Source: Nocardia tenerifensis NBRC 101015 (GTDB taxonomy: Bacteria > Actinomycetota > Actinomycetes > Mycobacteriales > Mycobacteriaceae). Taken from it: a DNA stretch of 64,000 nt. Both the position numbers and the translations under genes were made by a program. Below the pieces are notes generated by a model. It searched no databases. It worked only from the letters and a program-made list of their open reading frames with translations, and had not been told where the DNA came from. Of this stretch, positions 7,936 through 16,271 are shown one piece after another. Location of the stretch: NCBI RefSeq assembly GCF_000308715.1, contig NZ_BAGH01000172.1, forward strand, positions 1-64,000, written 5' to 3'. Within the stretch, counting starts at the first letter, position 1, and every line of letters starts with the position of its first letter.

Positions 7936-8553
7936 ATGGAAAACGCACGGAATGCACGAGAGAACCGCACTGTCGCGCCCACCGGAAGGCGGCTGTCACG
8001 CCGCTTCGACCGAGCGTGCGCGCCGACGACCGTGCCGAAAACCTTGTCCCGCAACCGATCATCGGCCGCCGCGCTCGCGACCGGTGCCGGTCAGCAGTTG
8101 GCCGTCGAGCTCGGGCGGGCGAAACGAGCACGCGGGCTGAGTTTCACCACGATGGCCGCCGAGATCCCCTACAGCAGAGCCTCGCTGGAGCGCTACGTCA
8201 ACGGCAAGATCTTCCCCCCACGCCGCGCCGTGCACGACATCGCGCTGGTGTGCCGCACGGACGCGGCACGGTTGCTCACGCTGTGGGACGCTGCCGACAC
8301 GGCGAGTCAGTCCAAACATTCTGCGCGGGAGAGGCATTCACAGCACCTATCACAGATCGTTCCCTCTCGTCGGGACCTGCTGGCAGCCACCGGCCTCCTA
8401 CTCGCCCTCACCCTGCTTCTGCTGATCGAACATCTGCGACCCCGTAACCGCCACATCCGACTGGGCCGTCCGCCGCGCCCCGGAACTTCGCGCGATCCGG
8501 ACGCGATCTGGTCAGCCGGATTGCAACCATTCATGATCACCGGAACCGAATGA
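7936..8553 (+). CDS. HTH protein with single transmembrane helix
   Basis: The 205-residue product carries an Xre-like HTH at residues about 52-115 ('QQLAVELGRAKRARGLSFTTMAAEIPYSRASLERYVNGKIFPPRRAV'), then a hydrophobic helix near residues 148-163 ('LLAATGLLLALTLLLLIE') and a short basic tail. It looks like a shortened relative of the preceding HTH-TM-peptidoglycan-binding gene, without the wall domain. The N-terminal 45 residues are Arg-rich and low-complexity, so a later start is possible. It lies 96 bp downstream of its neighbour on the same strand and ends before a strong hairpin. Function unknown. Confidence 0.6.
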   Translation: MENARNARENRTVAPTGRRLSRRFDRACAPTTVPKTLSRNRSSAAALATGAGQQLAVELGRAKRARGLSFTTMAAEIPYSRASLERYVNGKIFPPRRAVHDIALVCRTDAARLLTLWDAADTASQSKHSARERHSQHLSQIVPSRRDLLAATGLLLALTLLLLIEHLRPRNRHIRLGRPPRPGTSRDPDAIWSAGLQPFMITGTE

Positions 8554-8607
8554 CGCGGTGTCTTCCGGGTGAACCCGCCGTGCTCTTGATCTTCGGTGAA
8601 CCGATGC

Positions 8608-8648
8608 GTACCCGGGTGCGGCACTGTGCTCTCGCCGCACCCGGATAC
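8608..8648. terminator. Hairpin between convergent genes
   Basis: A perfect 11-bp stem (8612-8622 with 8634-8644) with an 11-base loop extends by three more pairs past one mismatch. It lies between the plus-strand HTH gene (ends 8553) and the minus-strand repeat-protein gene (ends 8714), so it can serve both as a terminator. There is no obvious U tract, as is common in actinobacteria. Confidence 0.65.
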
Positions 8649-8713
8649 GCTGCTCACCTTGTGGCGCTGATCGCCGTCATCATCGCTGTTTCAGGACGGC
8701 TGCTTCGCGGCCT

Positions 8714-9109
8714 TCAGTAGGCATAGGCGTGTGGCGCGTCGTTCATGCCGCCGCGGTCACCGCGGTCACCGCGATCGGCGCGGTCACCCCGGTCCCTGCG
8801 ATCATCTCGGTCGCGCCGGTCGGCTCGGCCACGACGGCCGCGGTCGCCCCGGTCCCGATCCGCCCGATCCGCCCGGTCACCTCGGTCCCGATCCGCCCGG
8901 TATTCTCGGTCCAGATCCGCCCGGTCACCTCGGTCCCGGCCACCCCGATCCCGAACGTCACCGGCGGCGACGAACCCGGCATCCTCGGCCAGCCCGTAGC
9001 CCGCCACCGTGACACCCGACTCCTGCGGACTCGCCCCCGCCGCGCCGGTAGCCACCGACAAGGTCGCCGCCATCACCGCCACCGTCGCCGCCATTGCTTT
9101 GTAGAACAT
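8714..9109 (-). CDS. Secreted Asp/Arg/Gly-repeat protein
   Basis: The start is the ATG at 9109, preceded by AGGAG eight bases away; a longer frame to 9145 lacks this. The first 27 residues ('MFYKAMAATVAVMAATLSVATGAAGA') form a Sec signal peptide ending in a small-residue cleavage site. From about residue 52 the protein is a low-complexity run of DRGDR, DRAD and RRDRDD motifs, followed by a short tail 'NDAPHAYAY'. It has no cysteines after the signal. The alternating charges suggest a disordered polyampholyte at the cell surface or outside. Function unknown. The aminotransferase reading frame overlaps its start by 37 bp. Confidence 0.65.
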   Translation of the reverse strand: MFYKAMAATVAVMAATLSVATGAAGASPQESGVTVAGYGLAEDAGFVAAGDVRDRGGRDRGDRADLDREYRADRDRGDRADRADRDRGDRGRRGRADRRDRDDRRDRGDRADRGDRGDRGGMNDAPHAYAY

Positions 9110-10536
9110 GCACAGCTCCTTGTCATGTCGCACACGCGAACACATTCAGCACCGCAGTCGGCGCCAGCGGTTATTCGGAACAACACCGCATCCGGATGGA
9201 AATAACCGGGGCGACGGCGCCACTGCCAGTGCGTGTGGATCACCCAGCCCAGCCGAGTCCCGCCTCGGCCATGCGACACACGGCGACGGACAGGTCGGGT
9301 TCCGGGGGCGCCGAGGTAGAAGCGGATGTACGGCGGGTCGGTGGGTGTCTGCGCACCCATGTCACCGCTGCCGGGCAGCACGGCCGCGCGGGTCAAACAG
9401 TCTCGGCGGTAACGGTATTCCGCGTCGGGGCCGGTGTAGGACGGAGGGACGCGGGTGCGCAGGTACGGGGTGGCGGTGCCGCGAAAGACCGCGTCACGAG
9501 GAAAGCCGAGCACGGTGTGCAACGCCTCGGCGACGCGGGCGCGTTTGTCGCGGTATTCGCGCGCGATCGCGGCGGAGTACACGCGTTGGGCCGGGGTCAT
9601 GAGCCAGGCCGCCATGGCGGCCTGCAGCGGCACCGAGGAGACAAACGCGTGGTGACCGAGTTGGCGATTGACCATGGCGCTCACGGTGTCCGGCGCGCCG
9701 GTGAGCACGCCGATGCCCCAGCCGTTGCAGTGGAACTGCTTTCCCAGCGACCGCACCGCCAGCCACGCCATGGCGTCGCGGTAGTGGGTGAGCACGGTGC
9801 GCAGGACGTCGACGATGGGTCCGGGGGGATCGCAGAGACCGTGGTAGGCGTCGTCGACGAGGACCGCGGCGCCGGTGTCGGCGGCGGCGTCGAGCAGCGC
9901 GGTGACCGTGCGCGAATCCCATTGAGCGCCGGTCGGATTGTGCTGGGCGTTGATCACCAGCACCGTCGCCGCGCCGCGCGCCTCGCGGGCCGCGACGTGC
10001 AGCATCGCACGGATGTGCGCGGGGTCGGGCTGATACCCGGCGGCCGGGTCCAGCGGGAAGCGGCGGACACGGTAGCCCAGCGGCGCGAACACGCCCGGGT
10101 AGTCCCAGCCCGGCGCCGAGCAGACCACCTGCGGGCGGCCCGCGCCAGGGGCGTCGAGCAGCAGTCGCGCGTAGTCGAACATGGCGTCGCGGGTGCCGTT
10201 CTGGGTAACGGCGACCTCGAAATCGTCTTCGGGAACGAGGTTTTCGAGCCGATGCGTGTCGACGACGAAGCGGCGCAGGACGGTGTGCAGGGCGGGCAGG
10301 CCGTGCGGGGCGACGATGTAGCCGTGACTGTAGGCGGGGACCTCGGCGAGGTGGCGGATCAGGGCCGCGGGGGCCCGGCTCCAGGTCTCGCCGAGGCTGA
10401 GGTAGACGACCTCGCGCGGGTCGGTGGCGTCGTGCGCGTGCAGCAGGGCGATGTCGTCGAGGGTGGCGGGCAGGTCGGGGTCGCCCAGGACCGCATGCGC
10501 GGGCAGCGGCGCGGGGCGAGTCGACAAGTGCGTCAT
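9073..10536 (-). CDS. PLP-dependent aminotransferase (class I/II) with a probable C-terminal frameshift
   Basis: Starting at the ATG at 10536 (4-bp overlap with the amidase stop), the protein has the fold-type I landmarks: 'AQHNPTG' at 197-203, 'VDDAYH' at 227-232 and PLP-lysine K266 in 'VRSLGKQFHCNGWG'. Around residue 410 the frame changes character. Dropping one base from a run of five at 9304-9308 gives the family-like ending 'EPDLSVAVCRMAEAGLGWAG' and a stop at 9240-9242. As read, the protein instead runs on to 9073 with a Cys/Arg-rich tail that overlaps the next gene. In the operon it would aminate a carbonyl, possibly the aldehyde released by the A-T-R NRPS. Confidence 0.8.
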   Translation of the reverse strand: MTHLSTRPAPLPAHAVLGDPDLPATLDDIALLHAHDATDPREVVYLSLGETWSRAPAALIRHLAEVPAYSHGYIVAPHGLPALHTVLRRFVVDTHRLENLVPEDDFEVAVTQNGTRDAMFDYARLLLDAPGAGRPQVVCSAPGWDYPGVFAPLGYRVRRFPLDPAAGYQPDPAHIRAMLHVAAREARGAATVLVINAQHNPTGAQWDSRTVTALLDAAADTGAAVLVDDAYHGLCDPPGPIVDVLRTVLTHYRDAMAWLAVRSLGKQFHCNGWGIGVLTGAPDTVSAMVNRQLGHHAFVSSVPLQAAMAAWLMTPAQRVYSAAIAREYRDKRARVAEALHTVLGFPRDAVFRGTATPYLRTRVPPSYTGPDAEYRYRRDCLTRAAVLPGSGDMGAQTPTDPPYIRFYLGAPGTRPVRRRVSHGRGGTRLGWVIHTHWQWRRRPGYFHPDAVLFRITAGADCGAECVRVCDMTRSCACSTKQWRRRWR

Positions 10537-11837
10537 AGGGTTTCCGGATTCCAGAGTCGGGCGGCGCGGGCGGCGAGACGCAGCAGCGACAGGTCGCGGC
10601 CCGGCAGGGTTTGCAGGTCCATGCCGAAGGGCAGGCCGTCCGCGTCGCGCGGGGCGGGCACGGTGATCGCGGGCCAACCCAGGCAGCTGCTCATATCGGT
10701 GGTGCGCAGGAAGGTGTCGAACGCGGAGACCTCCTCGCCGCCGACCTCGATGCGGTCGCAGCCGGTGAGGATCGGCGCGGTGATCGGAGAGGTCGGCAGC
10801 AGCAGCGCGTCGAGGGCGTGCTGGTGAAAGAACCGGTGCAGCAACGCCTGTAGCGCGGGGCGGTCGCGGGTGCGGGTCCGGCGGTAGACGGGCTCGGGGA
10901 CCGGGTCGCGCACCAGCCGGTTCAGCGTGGCCGCGATGCCCGGATTGTCCACCGCGGCAGCGAGATCCGCGAAGGTCAACGGCAGCGCGGCGCGGGTGAG
11001 GTAGCCGGTCATCGCGGCCGGGGTCTCGTGGAACGGGATCGTGCGTGCGCAGCGGGCGTGCAATTCGAGCGCGCGGGTGGGCAGGTCGGCGACGACCAGT
11101 TCCCAACCCGCGACGGACAGTTGAGCCAGCAACCGGTCCACCGCTGAGCGCAGGTCGGGTGCGAGCCCTGAATAGAAGGGCAACAACGGGATTCCCACCC
11201 GTGGTGCGCTGTCAGGAGCATTATCGAGGCCCTTCTCACGCTCGTCCACGATCACCGCGTCGAGCGTGCGGATCGTGGTGAGATCACGAGCCATCAGGCC
11301 GAGCGTGTCTCGGGTGGGTGAGACCGGGATGACGCCGTCCAGAGGGTAGCGGCCGGTGGTGGGGCGGAAACCGTAGAGTCCGCACAGCGCGGCCGGGGTG
11401 CGCACGGAACAGCCTGTCTCCGTGCCCAATCCGGCGTCGGCGACGCCGGTGGCCACCGCGACCGCGGTGCCCGCGCTGCTGCCGCCGACGATCCGGGCCG
11501 GGTCGAGGGGGTGGGCGACGCGGCCGGCCCAGTGGTTGTCGCCGGTCGCGCCGTAGGCCAGTTCGTCGAGGTTGGTCTTGCCGACGATGTGGGCTCCGGC
11601 GCGGCGCAGGCGATGCACGGCGGTCGCGTCGCGGACGGGGCGATGGGCGGCGAGAGCGGCTACGCCGCCGGTCGTCGGCAACCCGGCGACATCGATATTG
11701 TCCTTGACCGCCAACAACCAGCTGCCTCCGCTGCGGGGCCGGAAATCGGTGGTGATGAAGGCATGCAGAGCTGCGGTGGCGGCATGGCGGTCCCGCGCGC
11801 CGACCAGGCGCGCGGGACCATCGGTGACACGAGTCAT
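10533..11837 (-). CDS. Amidase (amidase-signature family)
   Basis: The 434-residue product has the complete amidase-signature triad: Lys45 in 'LLAVKDNIDVAG', cis-Ser120 in 'IVGGSSAGTAVAVATG' and nucleophile Ser144 in 'GTETGCSVRTPAALCG'. It then has 'LYGFRPTTGRYP' and the C-terminal 'LGWPAITVPA' element. Members hydrolyse or transfer amide bonds. ATGA overlaps on both sides (stop of the NRPS at 11834-11837, start of the aminotransferase at 10533-10536) show strict translational coupling. The enzyme may therefore trim or transfer an amide of the NRPS-derived product, but the substrate cannot be read from sequence. The upstream frame beyond 11837 is antisense noise. Confidence 0.88.
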   Translation of the reverse strand: MTRVTDGPARLVGARDRHAATAALHAFITTDFRPRSGGSWLLAVKDNIDVAGLPTTGGVAALAAHRPVRDATAVHRLRRAGAHIVGKTNLDELAYGATGDNHWAGRVAHPLDPARIVGGSSAGTAVAVATGVADAGLGTETGCSVRTPAALCGLYGFRPTTGRYPLDGVIPVSPTRDTLGLMARDLTTIRTLDAVIVDEREKGLDNAPDSAPRVGIPLLPFYSGLAPDLRSAVDRLLAQLSVAGWELVVADLPTRALELHARCARTIPFHETPAAMTGYLTRAALPLTFADLAAAVDNPGIAATLNRLVRDPVPEPVYRRTRTRDRPALQALLHRFFHQHALDALLLPTSPITAPILTGCDRIEVGGEEVSAFDTFLRTTDMSSCLGWPAITVPAPRDADGLPFGMDLQTLPGRDLSLLRLAARAARLWNPETL

Positions 11838-14800
11838 CGCGCGTCGGCCATCGCGGCGGGCACGTAGGGTTCGGCCAGGACGCGGCGCAGGTAGCGGTCG
11901 AGGATCTCGGGGGTGAGGGTGGGTTCCTCGACGCCGGTGCCGACCAAGTGCTCGGTGACGTTGGTCTTGTCCCACAGATAGGTGTTCTGGTACAGCTCGA
12001 TGGTCGAGCGGCGGTCGAGCATGTGGTCGTGGAACATGTTGAGCAGCGGGTACAGCGGGGCCTGCGGGTCGTCCTTCCACAGGTCCACCCACTGCTCGTA
12101 CGGCAGCACCCGGAACTCGTAGCCGAAGTGCTCCTCCAGCAGTTCGAAGAAGCGGCGCAGGGTGACGATGCGATCCTGGGCGGGCACGACGTTGAAGTTC
12201 TTCCCGGCCGCGCCGGGGTCGCGACCGATGGCGGCGATGGCGTCGACGATGTAGTCGACGGTGATCAGACCCTCGCGCAGGTTCTGCAGGTCCGGGATCG
12301 CGCCGAGCGCGACGCAGGTCTTCACCAGGCGCGGCCACCACTGGTAGGTGGCGGCGTGGCCGGTGCGAGCGTCGCACAGGGCGTAGCCGAGGCGGAACTT
12401 CATGACCGGAAGGCCTTGTGCCTCAGCCAGTTCGGCCACCTTCTCCATCACCCATTTGCTGCGCATGTAGCCCAGATCGGTGACGACCGCGCGCAGGTTC
12501 TGATCGATGTCGTCGTCCTCGTACATGGTGGACTTGCCGGTGAACAGATGCCCCCAGCTGTACACCGAGATCGACGACACCAGCATCAGCGGTTTGACGT
12601 GGTCGTCCCCCGCGAAACGTAAGACCGTGCGCAGCCCCTCGACGTTGTCGCGGCGGATGTAGGCGTAGGACTGGATGAAGTTGGCGGCGCTCGCGCTGTG
12701 GTAGATGACGTCGACGTCGCTGGCCAGGGCCGCGTACTCATCCGCGTCGAGCCCGAATCGAGGCTCGGCCAGATCGCCGGCGTGGACGCGGACACGATCC
12801 CAGTCGACCGCGGTGACCTCGTAGCGGGCGACGACGGCGCGCAGCCGTTCGCGGGCCAGCGCGGGTGACCCGGCGCGGATCAGGCAGTGCACGACGGCGT
12901 CGGTGCTCTCGTGCAGACGCCCGAGCAGATGCACACCGATGATGCCGGTGGCGCCGGTGAGCAGTGTGTGGCTCGGGTCGGTGAGCTGGCGTTCGTCCCA
13001 GCCGGTGCGGTAGTCGACGCCGTCGGGCAGATGGATGTCGTCGGCGAGTTCGCGGACCGGTTCGCCCTCCCAGTCGGGGGCCTCGTCGCCGCGCGAGTTG
13101 ATGGCGGCGGCGAGACCGCGCACGGTCGGGTCACCGTAGAAGTCCCAGATGTAGACGCGGGCCCCGACGCGGCGGGAGATCTCGCCGATCAGCGCGGTGG
13201 CGAGCAGGGAGTGGCCGCCGACGTCGAAGAAGTTGTCGGTGGCGGAGAACCTGTTGTGCCCCAATACCTCTCGCCATATCTCGGCGACGGCGTGTTCGAT
13301 GTCGCCCTCGAACCCGGCGTCGGGCATGGGGACGTCGCGGTCCTGCGCGAGGTCCGCGCGCAGGCCAGCGCGGTCGATCTTGCCGTTGGCGGTGACGGGC
13401 AGGTCGGTGCGGCACTGGTAGATGCCCGGCTGCATGTAGTCGGGCAGTTCGTCGCGCATGTGCACGCGCAACGTCCGCACGAGCGCGTCGGGGTCGGTGT
13501 CGTGCTCGCGCGGAACGACAAACGCGGCAAGGCGTTTGGCGGAGGACGCGCGATCCTGGTCGTCCACCACGACGACGGCGTGCTTGACCAACCGGTTGTC
13601 CAGGATCGCGGCCTCGATGTCGCCGAGTTCGATGCGGTAGCCGCGGATCTTGACCTGATCGTCACTGCGGCCGAGGAATTCGATGCTGCCGTCGGGCAGC
13701 CAGCGTGCGAGGTCGCCGGTGCGATACAGCCGCCGCTCGAGCCGCGGCGACCAGACGAACCGGTCCTCGGTGCGGTCGCGATCGCCGAGATAGCCTCGGG
13801 CCAAGCAGGTTCCGGCCAAGCACAGCTCCCCCACTGCGCCGGGATCGACCTCGCCGAGCTCGTCGTCGAGGATGAACGCCTCGGTGTCGGAGATGGGGGT
13901 GCCGATCGAGGGCGCCTGTTCGGCGGCGGGGTCCACGACGCGGCAGGTCGCGAAGATGGTGGCCTCGGTGGGCCCGTAGTAGTCGACGAGGGTGTAGGGC
14001 AGCGGCCCGGTCCGGATCGGCGGCAGCTTTTCCCCCGCGCAAAACAGGTAGCGCAGCGCGAGATCGGCGGGCCGCGGCGCGGCGACCACGTCGGGGGTCA
14101 GCACGGTCGGCACGAAGGCGTGGGTGATGGCGTGCTCGGCGTAGAAGTCCAGCAGCGCGGCGGGGTCGGCGCGCACGGCCGGGTCCACGACGTGGGCGGT
14201 GGCGCCTGCGGCGAGGGTGGAGTGGATCTCCCATTGGGACACATCGAATCCCACGCCGCTCATCAGCGTGGTGCGCGCGTCGGCGCCGGTGTCGAATCGA
14301 TCGTTGTGCCAGCGCACCAACCGGATCACCGCCTTCTGGTCCACGACGACGCCCTTCGGGGTGCCGGTGGTGCCGGAGGTGAACACGACGTAGGCGGCGC
14401 CCTTCTCCAGCGGTTTGAACACCGGGCCGTCGGCGAATTCGATGGTGACCGTGCCGGATTCACGCGAAGGCGAGCCGGTGGACAGCACGACCGGCGCACC
14501 GCATTGTTCGATGATCTTGGCGCGGCGGCGGGACGGGTTGTCGCGATCGATCGGGGTGTAGGCGGAGCCGGTCTTGAGTACCGCCAGCATCGCGACGACG
14601 AGCGCGGCGCTGCGATGAGCGACGATCGGGACGAGGCTGCCGGGGCCGACGCCCGCGTCGCGAAGTCGTTGTGCGAGTTGCTCGCTCAGCGCGTCGAGCT
14701 GCTCGTAGGTGGTGCGGTGGTGGTCCTCGACGATCGCGACGGCGGCGCCACGGGCGGCGACGACAGGGGCGAACAACTCGGTGATGATCGGGCAGTACAT
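11834..14800 (-). CDS. NRPS-like adenylation - thiolation - thioester reductase (A-T-R) enzyme
   Basis: The start is the ATG at 14800 with GAGGAG seven bases upstream, giving 988 residues. Residues 1-480 are an adenylation domain ('VFTSGTTGTPKGVVVDQKA', 'YRTGDLARWLPDG', 'VTANGKIDRAGL'). Residues about 500-570 are a carrier domain with phosphopantetheine Ser531 in 'DVGGHSLLATALI'. From about 620 comes an NAD(P)-binding reductase ('LLTGATGIIGVHLLGRL', later 'YMRSKWVMEKV'). The enzyme should activate one amino or carboxylic acid, hold it as a thioester and release it as aldehyde or alcohol. A by-eye pocket reading is roughly D-V-W-F-F-A-Y-I-F-K and gives no clear substrate. It leads the operon with amidase and aminotransferase. 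Its loading PPTase is not in the window. Confidence 0.9.
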   Translation of the reverse strand: MYCPIITELFAPVVAARGAAVAIVEDHHRTTYEQLDALSEQLAQRLRDAGVGPGSLVPIVAHRSAALVVAMLAVLKTGSAYTPIDRDNPSRRRAKIIEQCGAPVVLSTGSPSRESGTVTIEFADGPVFKPLEKGAAYVVFTSGTTGTPKGVVVDQKAVIRLVRWHNDRFDTGADARTTLMSGVGFDVSQWEIHSTLAAGATAHVVDPAVRADPAALLDFYAEHAITHAFVPTVLTPDVVAAPRPADLALRYLFCAGEKLPPIRTGPLPYTLVDYYGPTEATIFATCRVVDPAAEQAPSIGTPISDTEAFILDDELGEVDPGAVGELCLAGTCLARGYLGDRDRTEDRFVWSPRLERRLYRTGDLARWLPDGSIEFLGRSDDQVKIRGYRIELGDIEAAILDNRLVKHAVVVVDDQDRASSAKRLAAFVVPREHDTDPDALVRTLRVHMRDELPDYMQPGIYQCRTDLPVTANGKIDRAGLRADLAQDRDVPMPDAGFEGDIEHAVAEIWREVLGHNRFSATDNFFDVGGHSLLATALIGEISRRVGARVYIWDFYGDPTVRGLAAAINSRGDEAPDWEGEPVRELADDIHLPDGVDYRTGWDERQLTDPSHTLLTGATGIIGVHLLGRLHESTDAVVHCLIRAGSPALARERLRAVVARYEVTAVDWDRVRVHAGDLAEPRFGLDADEYAALASDVDVIYHSASAANFIQSYAYIRRDNVEGLRTVLRFAGDDHVKPLMLVSSISVYSWGHLFTGKSTMYEDDDIDQNLRAVVTDLGYMRSKWVMEKVAELAEAQGLPVMKFRLGYALCDARTGHAATYQWWPRLVKTCVALGAIPDLQNLREGLITVDYIVDAIAAIGRDPGAAGKNFNVVPAQDRIVTLRRFFELLEEHFGYEFRVLPYEQWVDLWKDDPQAPLYPLLNMFHDHMLDRRSTIELYQNTYLWDKTNVTEHLVGTGVEEPTLTPEILDRYLRRVLAEPYVPAAMADAR

Positions 14801-15116
14801 GAGACTCCTCTGGGTTTGCGAACAGGTGCTGGATGAGGTCGGTGTGGCTGAACCGGGGGCAGGCGGGCGTGGCGCCGCAGGCCGTAGGCGATGCGCGAAA
14901 TGCCGACGGACCGGTTCGATTCGACCGTTCTCCCTCACCGCCCGGCTAGCCGTCGGCGGCGGCGATAATCGCCGATTGCGTGCATCGGCCGAAAGACTGC
15001 GCGAATCGTCTTCGACCGGCCGGCATCGGTCGGGCAGCGAAAAAACTTGTGGGACAGAGGGTTATCCGAGCGACCGTGGGGAATGCCCGCTGCACCACGG
15101 CTCTCTCGGGACACCG
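14801..15116. promoter_or_regulatory. Divergent promoter region, NRPS operon / AraC gene
   Basis: This stretch of about 316 bp separates the minus-strand NRPS operon from the plus-strand AraC-type regulator, so promoters for both should lie here and the regulator is the natural candidate to bind it. No clear repeat or palindrome was found by eye, and no gene is supported in it. Confidence 0.4.
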
Positions 15117-15128
15117 ATGCGAAGAGGG

Positions 15129-16127
15129 ATGATGTCGGATTCGACGACCGTGCTGGAACAGCACGAATTGTTCCGCACGACCGACCCGTCCACGGCATGT
15201 GCGCGCAACAGCGCGATATTGCGCCGCCATTCCCTGCGGGTGATCGGGGACGGTCCGCCGTTCGAGGCGGTCCATTGCGCGGCCGGCTTGGGCACGATGT
15301 CGGTGCATCGCTGGAGTTTCGGTGCGGCGGTGGAGATCTCGGCGACCCGGGACGCGGGCGCGGACGCGTATCTGGTGACGGTGCCGTGCCGGGGCCGCAT
15401 CGTGGACGCGGAGGGCCGCGGGCGCGCGGACGCGGGGGTGATCGCCAATCCGTTCCGGCCGTTCTCGGCCTGCTGGTCACCGGGGTGCGTGGCGTTGACG
15501 GTGCGGATCGAATCCGCCGTCCTGGCAAGGCATCTGGCGTCGGTGCTGCAGCGGCCGGTGGCTACCGGGCCGGTGTTCGGGCCGGTGTTCGATCTGCGCG
15601 GGCCAGGACGGGCGTGGGTGCGGCTGGTGCGAGCGTGGATCGAACTGGCCGAGGTGTCCCCCACGCGGCTGGGACGCGCGCCCATGGCGGCGGCCATCGA
15701 ACAATCGCTCATGACGGGCCTGCTGGTGGCCGGGCGCCACGACTTCTCCGAGGCGCTGCTGGGCGCGGACACGACCCCGGCGCCGCTGCGGCGGGTACTC
15801 GAACGCGTCGAGCGGGATCCGGGCGCGGTGGGCACCGTGGTGGAACTGGCGGCGGCGGCCGGGCTGAGTGTGCGTGCGCTGCAAGACAATTTCGCGCGAT
15901 ATCTCTCGACGACGCCGACCGCCTATGTACGCGAGACGCGGCTGCGGCGCGCGCACGCGGATCTGCTGGCCGCCGATCCGGCCGACCGCGGCGCCGTCGG
16001 CGTGGTGGCGCGGCGGTGGGGTTTCGGCAATCTGGGCCGGTTCGCGCGCGAGTACCGGACGCGGTTCGGGCGGCGGCCCGCCCAAACGCTGCGGGAGCCG
16101 CCCGGCGGGGCGAGCGATCCTCGGTAG
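15129..16127 (+). CDS. AraC-family transcriptional regulator
   Basis: The start region contains in-frame ATGs at 15117, 15129 and 15132; GAAGAGGG just upstream favours the latter pair, giving about 332 residues. Residues about 40-200 form an AraC-binding-like sensor domain ('HRWSFGAAVEISATRDAGADAYLVTVPCRG', 'FRPFSACWSPGCVALTVRIE'). Residues 230-320 are the twin-HTH output ('VVELAAAAGLSVRALQDNFARYLSTTPTAYVRETRLRRAHADLL' and 'RRWGFGNLGRFAREYRTRFGRRP'). It diverges from the A-T-R/amidase/aminotransferase operon and is probably its regulator, responding to an unknown ligand. Confidence 0.85.
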   Translation: MMSDSTTVLEQHELFRTTDPSTACARNSAILRRHSLRVIGDGPPFEAVHCAAGLGTMSVHRWSFGAAVEISATRDAGADAYLVTVPCRGRIVDAEGRGRADAGVIANPFRPFSACWSPGCVALTVRIESAVLARHLASVLQRPVATGPVFGPVFDLRGPGRAWVRLVRAWIELAEVSPTRLGRAPMAAAIEQSLMTGLLVAGRHDFSEALLGADTTPAPLRRVLERVERDPGAVGTVVELAAAAGLSVRALQDNFARYLSTTPTAYVRETRLRRAHADLLAADPADRGAVGVVARRWGFGNLGRFAREYRTRFGRRPAQTLREPPGGASDPR

Positions 16128-16271
16128 GGGTCACGCGGCCGCCGCGACTACACCGACCGATGCGGCGAAACTCAGTCCACGAGATACCTCGAGGCCCACA
16201 TCGGCGGATTCGCGGGCCGCGATCGAGTACCTGCTGCGCCGAGCCACGGCGGCGATCGTTTTGCTTTGTCC

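Noticed and set aside
8745-9015. Repetitive frames on both strands at the Asp/Arg repeat gene considered as a CRISPR-like array
   Set aside because: The repetition is at the level of short codon motifs with no spacers of uniform length; it is a low-complexity coding repeat.
9094-10827. 577-codon plus-strand frame opposite the aminotransferase
   Set aside because: It is the antisense shadow of a clear aminotransferase and amidase; composition is Gly/Arg/Val-rich without motifs.
12887-14836. 649-codon plus-strand frame opposite the A-T-R NRPS
   Set aside because: Antisense shadow caused by GC-rich third positions; the minus strand carries all NRPS motifs.
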